A stretch of 64,000 nt of DNA from Ochromonas danica (lineage: Eukaryota; Sar; Chrysophyceae; Chromulinales; Chromulinaceae). A program made the translations under genes and the position numbers. Shown here one piece after another: positions 11,216-21,959 of the stretch (the first letter of the stretch is position 1; every line of letters starts with the position of its first letter). The notes under the pieces are model-generated. The model was not told the DNA's origin. It saw only the letters and a program-made list of their open reading frames with translations, and ran no database searches. The stretch spans positions 208,934 to 272,933 of the forward strand of contig VKHL01000021.1 of the NCBI GenBank assembly GCA_015146655.1. The letters are read 5' to 3'.

Positions 11216-12700
11216 ATGTTACATAAAGCTAAAGATAGTCGTATTATAGACCAAGACGATTCCTATTTACATCCAAAAGAGTGGAGAATAATGAAGTTCT
11301 TTATACTGTCTTCTCTTGTTAGCTCTTTGTTCATCGGATTTCTTTGGAATTCGACTGGATTCAAGCAGATTGTGAGGGGATTGACTGTGATAGATGACGT
11401 CAATGACCTGCCACAGATTGACTACTCTATCCGCTATCACACTAGAGCCCATCCCGCTGTGAAGCCTCTAGATCCACACTATCGATCTTCAACCAGCATG
11501 TCTGCCAAGTTCAGGTGAGCGACTGACTGCGTGTGTGTGTGTCTGTGTGTGTACATATATATACTGTAGGTATAGGTGTGTGTACTCTACTTTGTCTTGG
11601 CTAACATCGACACCTGACTGTTCTGTCTTTCTCAAAGATCCTTGTCACCAACACCTGTTCAAATATGGTGGGATGATAATCAAGGAGGGATAGAGAATGG
11701 TCATCTTCAACTAGGCCAAGAGTCTACCACCAACACCTATGAAGGACACGTCTTCTTCTTCACAGATGCTACAGACAAGAGTCGTGTACTAGCTCGACAT
11801 GTCATGAGAAGTGATCAAGTGCTTTATACTATTGAAGATCCTCTTTATCCAGCACCCGCTGAGTTGAAGAGTTACACAGATCAAGAAGAAGCCTTCATGG
11901 CTGACTATTTCAACAGAACAGGTCTACAATGGAGACAGTATTATGGTCCTGATGGACCTCGTCCTCCTCCCAAACTCTTCATGTGGCCTGCCAAACAGAT
12001 CGGAGAAGTACATTTAATTGTCAGCCAGCACAGCTTTTGGCATTGTACAGGCACGAAAGAACAATGTCAATCAAAGGAACCAGTACGCTTGGAATTGGAA
12101 GTCATCTCATTGAAACCACGAGCTTTTGTCATCAAAAACTTCTTTAGTGACTTCGAAGCAGATCATATCATACGCATGGCTGCACCTTCTATGAAACATA
12201 GTTCAGTAGGAGATACAGAGACAGGTGCTTTTGAAAGTGATACTCGTACTTCTAGTAATACTTGGTTATCTAGATCTACTTCACCAATCATTGAGAGTCT
12301 CTTCCGTCGTGCTGCTGATTTGTTACAGATTGATCATCATCATCTTCAGCGTAAGACAGGAGCAGAAGATCTACAAGTTGTTAATTACAAGGTAGGACAG
12401 AGATATGATTCTCATCATGATTGGGGTGTTAGTGGCTATCCTGAGTCACGCTTTCTGACTCTATTATTATACCTTAATAACCAAGTGAATGATCATGCTG
12501 GAGGTGAGACATCATTCCCAAAGAGTGAAGGTGGACCTATTAAAGTCCATCCAGGCAAAGGCAGTTCAGTTCTCTTTTATGATTTGTTGGAGGATGGAAA
12601 TGGTGATGATCTCTCTTTACATGCTTCATTACCTGTTCTAGCAGGAGAGAAGTGGTTAGCTAACTTCTGGGTGTGGGATCCAGTCTTCCATCATGGATGA
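11216..12700 (+). CDS. Prolyl 4-hydroxylase, 2-oxoglutarate/Fe(II) oxygenase
   Basis: Exons 11216-11514 and 11638-12700, joined in phase 2, encode 453 aa. A single membrane anchor (residues ~26-45) makes it a type II ER/Golgi protein. The C-terminal ~200 residues form the P4H double-stranded beta-helix: iron ligands H359 and D361 (YDSHHDWG) and H428 (SLHASLPV), plus K438 (GEKWLANFW) for 2-oxoglutarate. The H-to-K spacing of ten is as expected. The enzyme would hydroxylate proline in secretory proteins such as cell-wall or collagen-like proteins. The intron begins with a GT-rich microsatellite. Divergent from RNASEH2B. Confidence 0.85.
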
Positions 12701-12860
12701 AGTAAAGGGTATTCTTGTAGTAAAGGGTATTCAAAAGATCATTTTGTATTATTGCCATGTTATCTTCTATCCCATACTAACAGTAGACATGTTGTTGAGA
12801 ATCTTCTAATTCTAAGTCATTACACTAACTTCAACGTACTCGAGAAAAGACAAATTCCCT

Positions 12861-13229
12861 TTAAGATCTAAATGCAAACACGTAGTTTCCAATCTTGATG
12901 TCATCACAACCAGTCATTTCACGAACAAAATCAGCAAACTTTTGAGTTTCCTTTGTTTGTTCTTCAGTCACTTTGATATCAATCAACGCACTATCTCCAC
13001 AAGGAAGTCTCGTTCGTGTAGGAACTTTAATCAACGACGCGAGAACATAAATAAAGACATCAGCAGCTTCGTAACAATCAAAAGAAATCTTGAAAATCCC
13101 GATTTCGCATTCCTCGTCTAATTGTTCCCCATTGTAAGTCCATTCGCTTGGCGGAAACTTAAAGGCAGAAGCGAATTCATCAGGCACTATAAAACCATAA
13201 CCCATAATCACTTCAACGTCAATTCCCAT
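12861..13229 (-). CDS. Small hypothetical protein, 122 aa
   Basis: Intronless ORF beginning MGIDVEVIMGYGFIVPDEF and ending YVFAFRS. It has a mixed alpha/beta composition with two Cys (CEIGIF, DCYEAADVF) and no signal peptide or membrane segment. The even amino-acid make-up and lack of low complexity suggest a genuine small globular protein. I do not recognise its family. It is convergent with the prolyl hydroxylase gene, about 160 bp away. Confidence 0.5.
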   Translation of the reverse strand: MGIDVEVIMGYGFIVPDEFASAFKFPPSEWTYNGEQLDEECEIGIFKISFDCYEAADVFIYVLASLIKVPTRTRLPCGDSALIDIKVTEEQTKETQKFADFVREMTGCDDIKIGNYVFAFRS

Positions 13230-13567
13230 GGTTTGTAGAAACTATCAAACGATGGTGAAATCAGTCAACAGCAACTCAGTCCCCTCGGACGGAATGAATT
13301 GGAGGGGGGGGGGGGGCGGGAAGAAGGGAATCGAAATTCCAAAAGATCAAAACTCCGAAACACTGCATTCCCAGCCGTTTCATCCTCCATTGACCGTTCA
13401 AAACCGCCTTGGCTTGAAAAAAGTTCGTGGTAGAAGTGGACTACTTTGTGTTGGCTGAGAATTGTGGGAAGAATTTGCCGTGTAGGTGTGTTGGTTTGGC
13501 CAGATTTTTTCCTCTGTAGGTTTAGATCTTATCGTCATTCAGTATTGGTCTTTGTTGACAGTCGCTC
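13230..13567. other. Intergenic, G-run
   Basis: No supported gene. It contains a run of about 12 G at 13303-13316. This is the upstream side of the small minus-strand gene at 13229 and of the decayed gene that follows. Confidence 0.5.
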
Positions 13568-14435
13568 ATGTTCTGGAGTATTAAGTATTGCAAGGCAAAA
13601 ACTGCCGAGGAGCGATCAACCATCATCTGCCGCGCTCAGCTCATGAATTGTGCTGTGGTTTATGATGGCAAGCTGTTCAATCTTGATGTCTTTTCCAACA
13701 AGTTCTAGTATGTTGGTAACTGTGACAATCAGACTCTGAAATCTGTACTATCTCGGTCGGGGTTTCTATGGCAGCACTTAGAAAGACTTCTTCCCATTCG
13801 GAGAACGATCTTGAAGTGTTGAAAGAACTTGCTGCACGCTGTCCCAAGGCGATTCAAGAGCTGGATCATTTCAGAACATGGGGGCATTCAAGATGAAGCT
13901 ATCCCTGCCTGAGCACATCCTGATGGACAGCGATTTGGACGGCACCCATTTCATCAATCGACGATATGATTTGAAGACATGCAGCTTCCATTCTCGCCAA
14001 TGGCCAAGTTTTGAACAGCTGTACAGCTTCGTCAGCAAGGTAACTTCATATCGTTCGTTGTTTTACTTACATATCGTTCGTTCAGATACCTCTCACAGCT
14101 GGTGGTGGTAAGAACTTCCTCGACCCCTCCTGTCAGACCAGGCTGACCACCACTGACCATCTCTTCTCTTCCTGCATAATTAATAGCTAACTTCATTGAC
14201 TTGGTGAACTATGGCTGGTCTGCACTTTCACCGTGTCGTTCCTAACTTCAGGAACCAGTTTAGCACTTGTTTTGAGGGACCATACTCTTTGAGGCGAAGA
14301 ACAATGCACCAACTGGCACTGGTGGACCTAAGCCTAAGACTCAATACACCTATGTGGCTAAGGATGGCACCATCAAGACTGTCACTAGTAGAACTCATGG
14401 TGCAGCGAACAGCAGGAAATCTATCAAACAACAGG
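13568..14435 (+). pseudogene. Decayed cyclophilin (peptidyl-prolyl isomerase)
   Basis: Pieces of a cyclophilin appear in order on the plus strand, but in different frames. After an open stretch at 13878-14039 (MGAFKMKLSLPEHIL...FVSK), a 46-bp GTAACT...TTCAG intron leads to IPLTA. A second intron (14102-14186) then gives ANFIDLVNYG. In a shifted frame at about 14217 comes GLHFHRVVPNFRNQF, and in another frame at about 14284-14430 KNNAPTGTGGPKPKTQYTY. ANFIDLV-NG-GLHFHRVVPNF-NAPTGTGGP is the order found in plastid/cyanobacterial-type cyclophilins. At least two frameshifts break it: one about 8 bp short between NYG and GLHF, the other after NQF. Upstream, 13568-13708 (46 codons) and the frame following its stop may be more of the same old gene. 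Confidence 0.6.
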
Positions 14436-14522
14436 CCCCCTTCCCCTCCCTTTTTTATTATATGCACTCTCAACAAATGGCGAAAACACTATTGGCTGGA
14501 CCAATTCCTGTACAATAGTTAG

Positions 14523-14833
14523 ACCAAATAATAGTAAACGGCAAATACCATTAATTTGTTAAGTCAGCAATCAATGTGATATTTTTAGGAAATTACACGT
14601 GATGGGCAAAGTACCAACTAGTCTATCTACAAGGTCAATCCTCTGATGGACTATAGTATGTAGGTACTGTACCACCCTGCTGGACTACATAAATTTATAC
14701 TTACACTAAGTTATATCAATCTGTTTATACTGGTCTACATCATATATTGTTAGCATTGTGTAAAGAATGTGTCTTTTAAGGATGTGTTGTTTTAAGACCA
14801 TTCTAATCCGTTGCCCAGATAGAATTTAAACAA
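14523..14833. other. Intergenic, nothing recognised
   Basis: AT-rich stretch beyond the decayed cyclophilin and at the 3' side of the PC-esterase-like gene. No open frame or structured element is convincing. Confidence 0.5.
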
Positions 14834-15826
14834 TCAAGTACTTGTCCCCGATTCGATTTCTTTCAAAAATTGAAGGAAAGCTAAGTTTATCTCTCGGTAA
14901 ACAGAAAAGTGGGCAAAGTGGAAGTTGTCAATAAATCCTCCTTCTGCAAAAGCAATATGCTTTGTTAAGGCAAACGCATCAAAGAAGAGGAACCCCATCT
15001 CTGACAATCTCTTGCGCAAATTATCATCTTCATATTGCTTAGGATTCCTGCAACCAGTTGTTGTTGCTTTCCACACAGCATGCTTAGTGGTATTTGCAAG
15101 TATTTGCTGTAGAAGAGGAAGATAAGTAGGCTCGTGAACCATCTGTGGTTTCCAAAACCCATGATTGAAAATGAAATAATCAGGTTGAAAAGGTGTGATT
15201 TTATCGCTGATAAACTTTTGGACAGTAGCATAAGAATATTTTGCCTGCGCTGAGATGGTAGTGTTCGTATGAGATGTGCCTAAACAACGAGAGAAGAATT
15301 CCTCGGAAGTCGGTATGTCTCTGCCAAGGTGGATGGTTCTACCTGGTAGATAAAGGTTCATGGAGATGGTGAGGTTCAGCCCGAAGTGATGAAAATATCG
15401 ATTTTCACGAATATCCGGGTAAAACGGTCCTTCAGGACGATAAGCATCCAAAATCTCATGACAACCAAGACGCATGTTGGTGGAATGGAAGAATCTTCCC
15501 CAGTGTCCCCATTGTTTCTCACAAGTCATACTAGGCAGCCCCGAGTCTTCAGACCATTGACCTGAGGAGAGGAACCAAGCTAATGCCAAGTACTGATAAC
15601 GCGTAATTGAATCTCCCACAAAACTGATGCGTTTATTGCGAAGAAAGTTCAACCACTTCATGTCTATTCCCTTGCGGAGAGGATGGTCTTTGAAGACTTC
15701 AAGGTAGATGGTCTCCCACGACCCATCTCCATGCCAAGAATAATCTTGTACACAGTCCACAAGGATAAGCCACGTAGAATAGAGGATAAAGATGGGAATG
15801 ACCGAGCTTAATAGAAGAAACCCCAT
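14834..15826 (-). CDS. TBL/PC-esterase-like acyltransferase
   Basis: Intronless, 330 aa. Residues 2-26 form a signal anchor or signal peptide. The GDS motif ISFVGDSITRYQY (G71-D72-S73) lies where the nucleophile Ser of the trichome-birefringence-like/PC-esterase superfamily sits. Near the C-terminus IDNFHF (D300...H303) takes the place of the family's DxxH catalytic pair. Members O-acetylate or deacetylate polysaccharides or glycans in the Golgi or outside the cell. Two or three N-glycosylation sites are present. Length is typical for algal and animal relatives rather than the longer plant TBLs. Substrate unknown. Confidence 0.75.
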   Translation of the reverse strand: MGFLLLSSVIPIFILYSTWLILVDCVQDYSWHGDGSWETIYLEVFKDHPLRKGIDMKWLNFLRNKRISFVGDSITRYQYLALAWFLSSGQWSEDSGLPSMTCEKQWGHWGRFFHSTNMRLGCHEILDAYRPEGPFYPDIRENRYFHHFGLNLTISMNLYLPGRTIHLGRDIPTSEEFFSRCLGTSHTNTTISAQAKYSYATVQKFISDKITPFQPDYFIFNHGFWKPQMVHEPTYLPLLQQILANTTKHAVWKATTTGCRNPKQYEDDNLRKRLSEMGFLFFDAFALTKHIAFAEGGFIDNFHFAHFSVYREINLAFLQFLKEIESGTST

Positions 15827-16664
15827 TCAATTTTCAATGATTTCAAAACAATGAAGAGATTGGGCAGTGGGAAGAAACTTCTACACCCAGAAGATCAAGT
15901 GGTGATAAACAAGCCTGGTAGGAAGAAATATTGACACAGTTAATGACAATACTATATAAAATAAAACGAAAATAGTCCAGACTGATTATATGATGTGACT
16001 GATTGTAATTCAACTTGAGAAGTCCGCGCAGACAACCACCACACGGCAAACTCAAACTCAGAGGTGGAAAGTCAGCTGAAGTTCAAAATTTTCGTTTTCG
16101 GTTTTCGGAGTTGTATCGGAGTTGAATGGCTGTTATAACTCGCTTTTTATGATTTTTCCCCGATGACCATCCCGAAAAGACCGTTTATGCTGCCAAAAAC
16201 AGACTTTTTCCCAATGAAAACGATAAAAATGTTACAGGGGTGACTTGCCAAGCCAAATTGCCATAACCAGCAGGGTGTGGTTAACATAACATTTCCAGTA
16301 CATAAACAAACATTTCCTCTGTCTCGGTGAGAAATGTGTTGTTTCCGGATAAGATTATTTCCTTCGATGGCTTTTCCCTTAGTTAGACGAGTCATGAACA
16401 AAATTAATTAGCTTTGATGTATTTCCAGTAGTGTGATTTGTGGTGATTTGGGTATTGTCTTTGTGCGTGACTTTTTGCCCGAACGACGCGTTTCTCTCTC
16501 CCAGCGGTGTGTTTGCATCACACACCACCACTCACCACACCGTGACTGACCCTGACAGTATCACAACACAGTGGTGGGGTGATGGAGGTAGAGAAAGAGA
16601 ATCAAGTCACTCAGATCCATCATCTTGTCTTGTCTGGCAAAGACTAAATTGACCACAAAAGAAG
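15827..16664. other. Long divergent intergenic region
   Basis: This 838-bp gap separates the PC-esterase-like gene (minus) from the TLC gene (plus). Short open frames on both strands are present (for example 16147-16401 minus), but none has a recognisable domain or good start. It presumably holds both promoters. An undetected small gene cannot be excluded. Confidence 0.4.
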
Positions 16665-17438
16665 ATGTCAATCACCTATGATGCTCAATTCCTTCAAGCT
16701 CTTGGCTATAGCAGTCAAGATCTTGCTCTCACATCTGGATTTTGTCTTTTAATCACAGCACTTTTCTTCTTCCTTGAACAAAGAGTACAAACAGAGAAAA
16801 GCAAATCTTGGATTGTCATGCTGATCTCTTCCACGGTCTTATCCATCGTAGGAATAATCTATGCATTCTATGGAGAATTTGTCACTGGATGGACAATCGA
16901 ATTTCTTTATGCACAAGAGTCTTTCTCACGAAGTGTGCTTCTCTTCTTCCTTGCTTCCAATATTATGGATATCGCTTTAGGATTGCTCTATTATCCCAAG
17001 CAAATGGAACTATTAACCACTTACTTCCATCATACCTTCTATGTTGCTTTCATCACGGGGTTGTTGTCGGCAGGATATTCGAGAGGATTCATGTTGTGTT
17101 TTTTTATGGAAATCCCCACATTTTTCTTGGCTTTAGGAACAGTATGGTCTTCGATGCGATCGGATCTCTCTTTCGGTGTTTCTTTCTTGTTTACTCGGTT
17201 GCTCTATAATGCTTACATGGTGTATCGTCTCTATAGCCTGCATTACGTGCCAGTGATTTGGAAGATTTGCCTTGCCGTGCTGGGTCTCCATGTCTTTTGG
17301 TTCTCTAAATGGGTCAAAGGATATGGAAAGAAGCTTTTTCGCAAGGAAAAGTCTTTACCCTCTCCAACTGTTTCCAAGAAAGAGAAAAATGGAGTGGAAA
17401 GTGAAAGCAGCAAGTCAGTGGTCATGCCTCATATGTAA
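16665..17438 (+). CDS. TLC-domain membrane protein
   Basis: Intronless, 257 aa, with about seven hydrophobic segments between residues 22 and 215 and a basic Lys/Ser-rich cytosolic tail. TLC-domain hallmarks are YFHHTFYVAF (paired His near the middle) and MEIPTFFLALG, which resembles the conserved Glu-x-Ser/Pro-Thr segment of TRAM-LAG1-CLN8 proteins. It lacks the long Lag1 motif of ceramide synthases, so a TLCD/TMEM56-like lipid-handling protein of the ER or plasma membrane is more likely. Precise activity is unknown. Confidence 0.7.
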   Translation: MSITYDAQFLQALGYSSQDLALTSGFCLLITALFFFLEQRVQTEKSKSWIVMLISSTVLSIVGIIYAFYGEFVTGWTIEFLYAQESFSRSVLLFFLASNIMDIALGLLYYPKQMELLTTYFHHTFYVAFITGLLSAGYSRGFMLCFFMEIPTFFLALGTVWSSMRSDLSFGVSFLFTRLLYNAYMVYRLYSLHYVPVIWKICLAVLGLHVFWFSKWVKGYGKKLFRKEKSLPSPTVSKKEKNGVESESSKSVVMPHM

Positions 17439-17967
17439 GAGAGACTGCCGTGACTCTCATTCCTGGTTCTTATGCATTATTATGCCCACGTGTTGCTATT
17501 GATCGAGTGATGGATGAACTTTGTTTTGACGGTTCTCTCCTCATCGCTAGTATTAGAACGTTCTTTTCCTTTTCTTTTGTAGATTGTTGATAGTATTGTC
17601 TTCTTCTTTACTACGTGCTATCTTGCCAGCTGCATGGCTACGCCTTTTTAGACTTGCTTTGCTAAAGTGGCCTTAGTAACAGAAGGACAGTGAGAGTAGT
17701 GTTTAGAAAGATGTACTAGTACAGAATTGGTTATGAGCTTCATTTTTGTTGAGCTCAAATCCAAGATATGAGGTAGCTTGTAACTTGATGTTTTCAATGC
17801 TGATTCTCTTAGTTGTTTTGTCCAAGGTTTGAGTTATAATTATGCTGTCGAGGATTACTTAATCTAATGATGATGCCACGACTGCCTCTTTCAACTCTGC
17901 CACCCTCACATTTCCTTCATCTCATTCTCTATATACAGCGAAAGGTAATCTGCGAAAGGTAGTACTA
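17439..17967. other. Convergent 3' intergenic region
   Basis: Lies between the tail ends of the TLC gene and the minus-strand EF-hand-like gene. No gene or structured RNA recognised. Confidence 0.5.
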
Positions 17968-18645
17968 TTATAGCTTCGGCCACGATGGAGGGCCTTCGGG
18001 TCTTACAACGTCTGAATCACTGAAGAAGGTACTAGTTTCATCTTCGAAATCTCCGTCAACAGCATAGTCCCGGTCATCAATTGTACTCTCTAATGTTTCA
18101 TTCACTTGGTTGACTAGATCAACAACCTCTCGAAATTGATCATACGTGATGACATCGTTTGTCACACCAGCTTCAGACAAGATGAAAGAGATGGTCTCCT
18201 TATCCATAGTGCCATGAGACAAGATTTCTTGGATTTCATCCCATTGCAAGAAACTATCCACAGATAACCTCTCATCGAAACCTTTTAATTGGTTGTAGAG
18301 GTCTTGTGACATTTCTTCTTCAAGGCTGTCAGTGTCATCATCATCGAAGTATCCATCTGGCTCCTCATAGAGGGGTTTATAAACACCTGTGGGGCTGCTA
18401 TTGATGTCCGTGGTCACTTTTTTAGAGTCTACAATGTCATCATTCTCACCATTTGCAAGAGGAGTAGCAGTCATGGTCAAGACAGAGGCAGAGGTTGGGG
18501 TAGGGTGGTGAAAGAAGAAGCAATGACGAGAAGAATGCACAGAACATGATGACTTGCATTGATGACTAGAAAGAAATGCTTGACATTGACAAATAATAAC
18601 CAGTAGAATCAAACCACCAGAGAAGATAGAACTTAAGGAGCTCAT
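17968..18645 (-). CDS. Plastid-targeted EF-hand-like protein (short paralog)
   Basis: Single exon, about 225 aa from the ATG at 18645 (MSSLSSIFSGG). The frame is open upstream, but only this start places the hydrophobic core at the N-terminus. The signal peptide ends CQAF and is followed by a Ser/Cys/His-rich stretch, again the Ala-Phe plastid junction. The mature part has an acidic stretch (DDDDTDSLEEEM) and two helical units, FLQWDEIQEILSHGTMDKE and VITYDQFREVVDLVN. These match the repeated units of the 423-aa protein at 6402-7789. The two are therefore paralogs of one plastid EF-hand-like family, function unknown. Confidence 0.65.
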   Translation of the reverse strand: MSSLSSIFSGGLILLVIICQCQAFLSSHQCKSSCSVHSSRHCFFFHHPTPTSASVLTMTATPLANGENDDIVDSKKVTTDINSSPTGVYKPLYEEPDGYFDDDDTDSLEEEMSQDLYNQLKGFDERLSVDSFLQWDEIQEILSHGTMDKETISFILSEAGVTNDVITYDQFREVVDLVNQVNETLESTIDDRDYAVDGDFEDETSTFFSDSDVVRPEGPPSWPKL

Positions 18646-19056
18646 TATGATCTGATGACTCAATTGCAATTCCAACACTGCGGCGATGCAATGAATACAC
18701 AGCGAGACGACACTGTCACTTATAACTACATAAATCAACCTTTTACTACTGGCGAGATGGACTTCTGATGTGCTGCTGAGATTGAAAATAGCTATCCCAC
18801 CGTAATCCTGGCTATGCTACAGACTGAGCTATTAGCTAGTCTATGGTCTGTGCTCCATGGAACTGCATTGTTCTATTTCTTTTTATGAAAAAAGTAGTAA
18901 CATATTTGCATGAAAACGTCTTCCATTTTCATTTATATTATACACTTTATACTATGCAACTAAATTTAGCAATAAACTGGGACACATTTAATATACACAA
19001 TCAAACGAATGACAAATAGTCTGCAATAAATTATGCATCATGCATCAAAGGCAATC
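18646..19056. other. Intergenic, nothing recognised
   Basis: AT-rich upstream region of the short EF-hand-like gene and 3' region of the LOV/PAS gene. No gene, repeat or motif stands out. Confidence 0.45.
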
Positions 19057-21959
19057 TCATGCAGGAGGAGACTCTGTGGGGCCTCCGCCTCCTCGTCGTC
19101 GCTTAGTCATGCTTTTGAAGTTTGGATTCACCGGCGAAGTACTTGCAGAGCCATTCTCGTCTTTGCTACTTCCGACGTCGTGAGAAAGATTATCCTCGTG
19201 TCGATAAGGACGCTTCTTCTTGTTAACTGATCCATTATTATTGGGATGGCTTCTTCGCAAATCTTCCTCTTCAATCTCATCATCACTATCTTCATTGCTT
19301 GCGCTGTGGACACTACCACCACGACTACTACTGTTCGCGGAGATATGACTACCATTGCCATTTGTCGGATTATGATGCCCAGCAGGAAAAGCAGCCGAGT
19401 GAACCGCTGCCATGTTCGCATATGGAGCGCTGTGATTATGATGAGCAGCGAGCAGTTTACTGCCCGATGTGTTGTTGCAAGACTGATTCTTGCCATTGTT
19501 GATGATAAGGCTATCTTCAACAGCACCCTTTTCATGATTGCGACCACCTTCATTATTTCCGCTATCACTGCCACTGCCAGTACTCAAACCAGAGTTGACT
19601 GCTTGCATGCCTAAAGCATCTGCATCAGCTGCTGTTAAGGGTTCTCCCACTATGTGCGGCATATTTATGAATGAATTGTCTCCGCCCTCATTATTGTGCG
19701 AAAAAAGGTCATCTTCACTTTGTTTGGAAGTGTTTGGATTCAAAATTCCACGTTCGCCATCCCTTCTTTTGGAGTTTTCGACACCAGCATCATCAGAAGA
19801 TACCGCACCACTATCACTATCGCTTCCGTTGACACTATTGCCATTGCTACTACTTGGAGCACTATTACCCTGCGAACTGTTGGCGTTGCTGCTGCTCAAG
19901 GAAGAAGGCTCACTATGAGAATCACCAACCCGCGTAAAGTTCTGGACAGTCACATTGCGGACTGCATTGAGACCATCTCGACTGCTTCCATCACTGTGAT
20001 TTCCATCTGAGCCGCTCGAACTTTTCGTCTGAGAGCTTCCAGTGTTGGAATAAGTGTCTGAACTATCTAGTCCTCCACTTTCAGAACCACTTGAGCTTTC
20101 ATCCATCATCGTAAGCAACGCACAGAAGTGAGTAACGCGAGCATTCAAATATCCACCACGAATAGGCACCATAGTCAATCGATCCAAGAAGCGATCCCCA
20201 TTATGTTTGTAATGATAAACAACCATTTCAAATGTTTGGGCGGTTTCCATAGCATGCTGGCATTGACGAATAAGAACGTCATTTGTCTCAGCACCTTGCA
20301 AGATCTTGCTTGTCTGTCCTTCAATATCGTCCAATTCGTACCCTGTAAGCTGAGTGAATGCTACATTCACATGGACGATGCGACCTTGATTATCGAGTAG
20401 CATCATAGCATTTGTGCATGAAAGCATGAGGCGAAGAAGGTTAGACAGCCTCAAAGTATCACCAAAGTGATAAAAGTTCTATGGAAACCGAATAATCACA
20501 AAATTAGATAAAATAAACAATGAATGAAATGAGCGGGTTTTCACATACCTCAGCAGATAACTTGCATCGCGCCTCCATCCGTTTCGACGACCGATGCCTT
20601 CTATCGTCATCTCCAATAGTGCCGATATAAATGGGGTTGCGATTAGAGTCTTCAAAGGGCTTTTTCTCGCTGTTGCTGGTGGAACGACTGTCACTGCTAG
20701 TGAAATTCGTGGCCGATGTTGTCTCGCTGATAGCTTTGCGACTGCTACTACTATTACTATTGCTATTGTTATCAGAACTGCTGTTGTTGCTTCGAGTCTC
20801 AGCTTCCTGATGGTCACCAGGAAGCTTTTCACTGTGCTCCGTTGCCATCGGATGGTAGTCATCGGATGACGATACATCCATCATTGTAGTTCCTCTACTG
20901 TCACCATTGCTGCTACTGTCGCCATTACTTGGATGATCAGTTCGAGCAACACTGCTGTCGCTACTCGTTGCACACTCCATCGCGCAGGCGTTAGGCATCT
21001 CTTTGAAATTGGTCAGAATACTAGCAAAGTGCGTGAGGACCACAACTTCCGCCTCGGGACCAACAGGGCTTATGGAATCGAAGACAGGATAAGCCACGAC
21101 ATCTACTTCATAAGCCTGTCCATCTTTTCGATAGTTGACGATGTGCATGTTGGCATAGCCCAGCTCAGTAACATCTTTTATAAAATCTCGGGCGGTCACA
21201 TGATCCGTCAACTACAAAACAATATACACACAATTTGTGTTAGAAGATGCAGACATATACAAAACAGCACAGGTATGCATGGCATGGCCTCCCGACAGAC
21301 AAAATACGTGTGAAATACAACGCGGTTTGAAGCAATAGCAAAGAAGTTTGTATAGAAACCAGACAGAATAAAGAAAACCGAAGGGCCACGCATACCGAAT
21401 GTGATGTCACATAAAGTGAACTCAAAGCGCGATTCATTACCTCTCCCTGCAAAAAAGAGCAGGTGAGGCCCAATATTTCAGAGGCTTTCCAACCACAACG
21501 TTGGCACCATTTCTTGTTCACATACTAAATATCACCAGACCAAGAGTTTCACAGTGTTAGATGAGTTAACAAAGATCAGAAGAAGGATCTAACCTCGATA
21601 TGAAAAGGCGGTTGGCAGGATGTGACGAATAGGATCTGATCATTTAGTTGTAATAACTCGCAAATAGATCGACAAGGATTCTTGACAATATTATTGATGT
21701 AATGCGAGTCACGAACAACATTTCTGGCTGAACTGGATTGCAATTCTGTTAGCCAGTTCTTGAAAAGAGTCGACATACGGGAGACATCTTGATTCAAGAG
21801 GTTCTTTTCTAATTCCAAACGCTTGGTCTCCCCTTTGTAATAGGCTATTTCGAGTTTCAATTCTTGAACTGTTGCGGCTAATCGAGCATTAGCTATTCGG
21901 AGTTGTTCCATATCCGCAGCGCTGAGAGGTTTACCTCGTCCATCAGGCATCTTGGACAT
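19057..21959 (-). CDS. Coiled-coil tandem LOV-like/PAS protein
   Basis: Exons 21594-21959, 21441-21524, 20549-21211 and 19057-20478, all phase 0, encode 844 aa. Residues ~15-65 form a coiled coil without a basic region. The first PAS domain (about 95-205) contains GLTCSFLQGE, aligned with the GxNCRFLQG of LOV photoreceptors and keeping the Cys (C144), and later VNYRKDG. However, the flavin-contacting Asn before the Cys is Thr and the FWN Asn is lost. The second PAS domain (about 390-490) has GQTSKILQGAE, where the Cys position is Ser (S428). The long C-terminus and the linker are Ser/Asn/Gly-rich with a basic end. Light sensing by the first domain is possible but not assured; redox or ligand sensing is the alternative. 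Ochrophytes have LOV-bZIP aureochromes, and this protein is distinct from them. Confidence 0.7.

Noticed and set aside
16147-16401. 84-codon minus-strand frame in the long divergent gap
   Set aside because: No recognisable domain, uneven composition, and no splice partners found.
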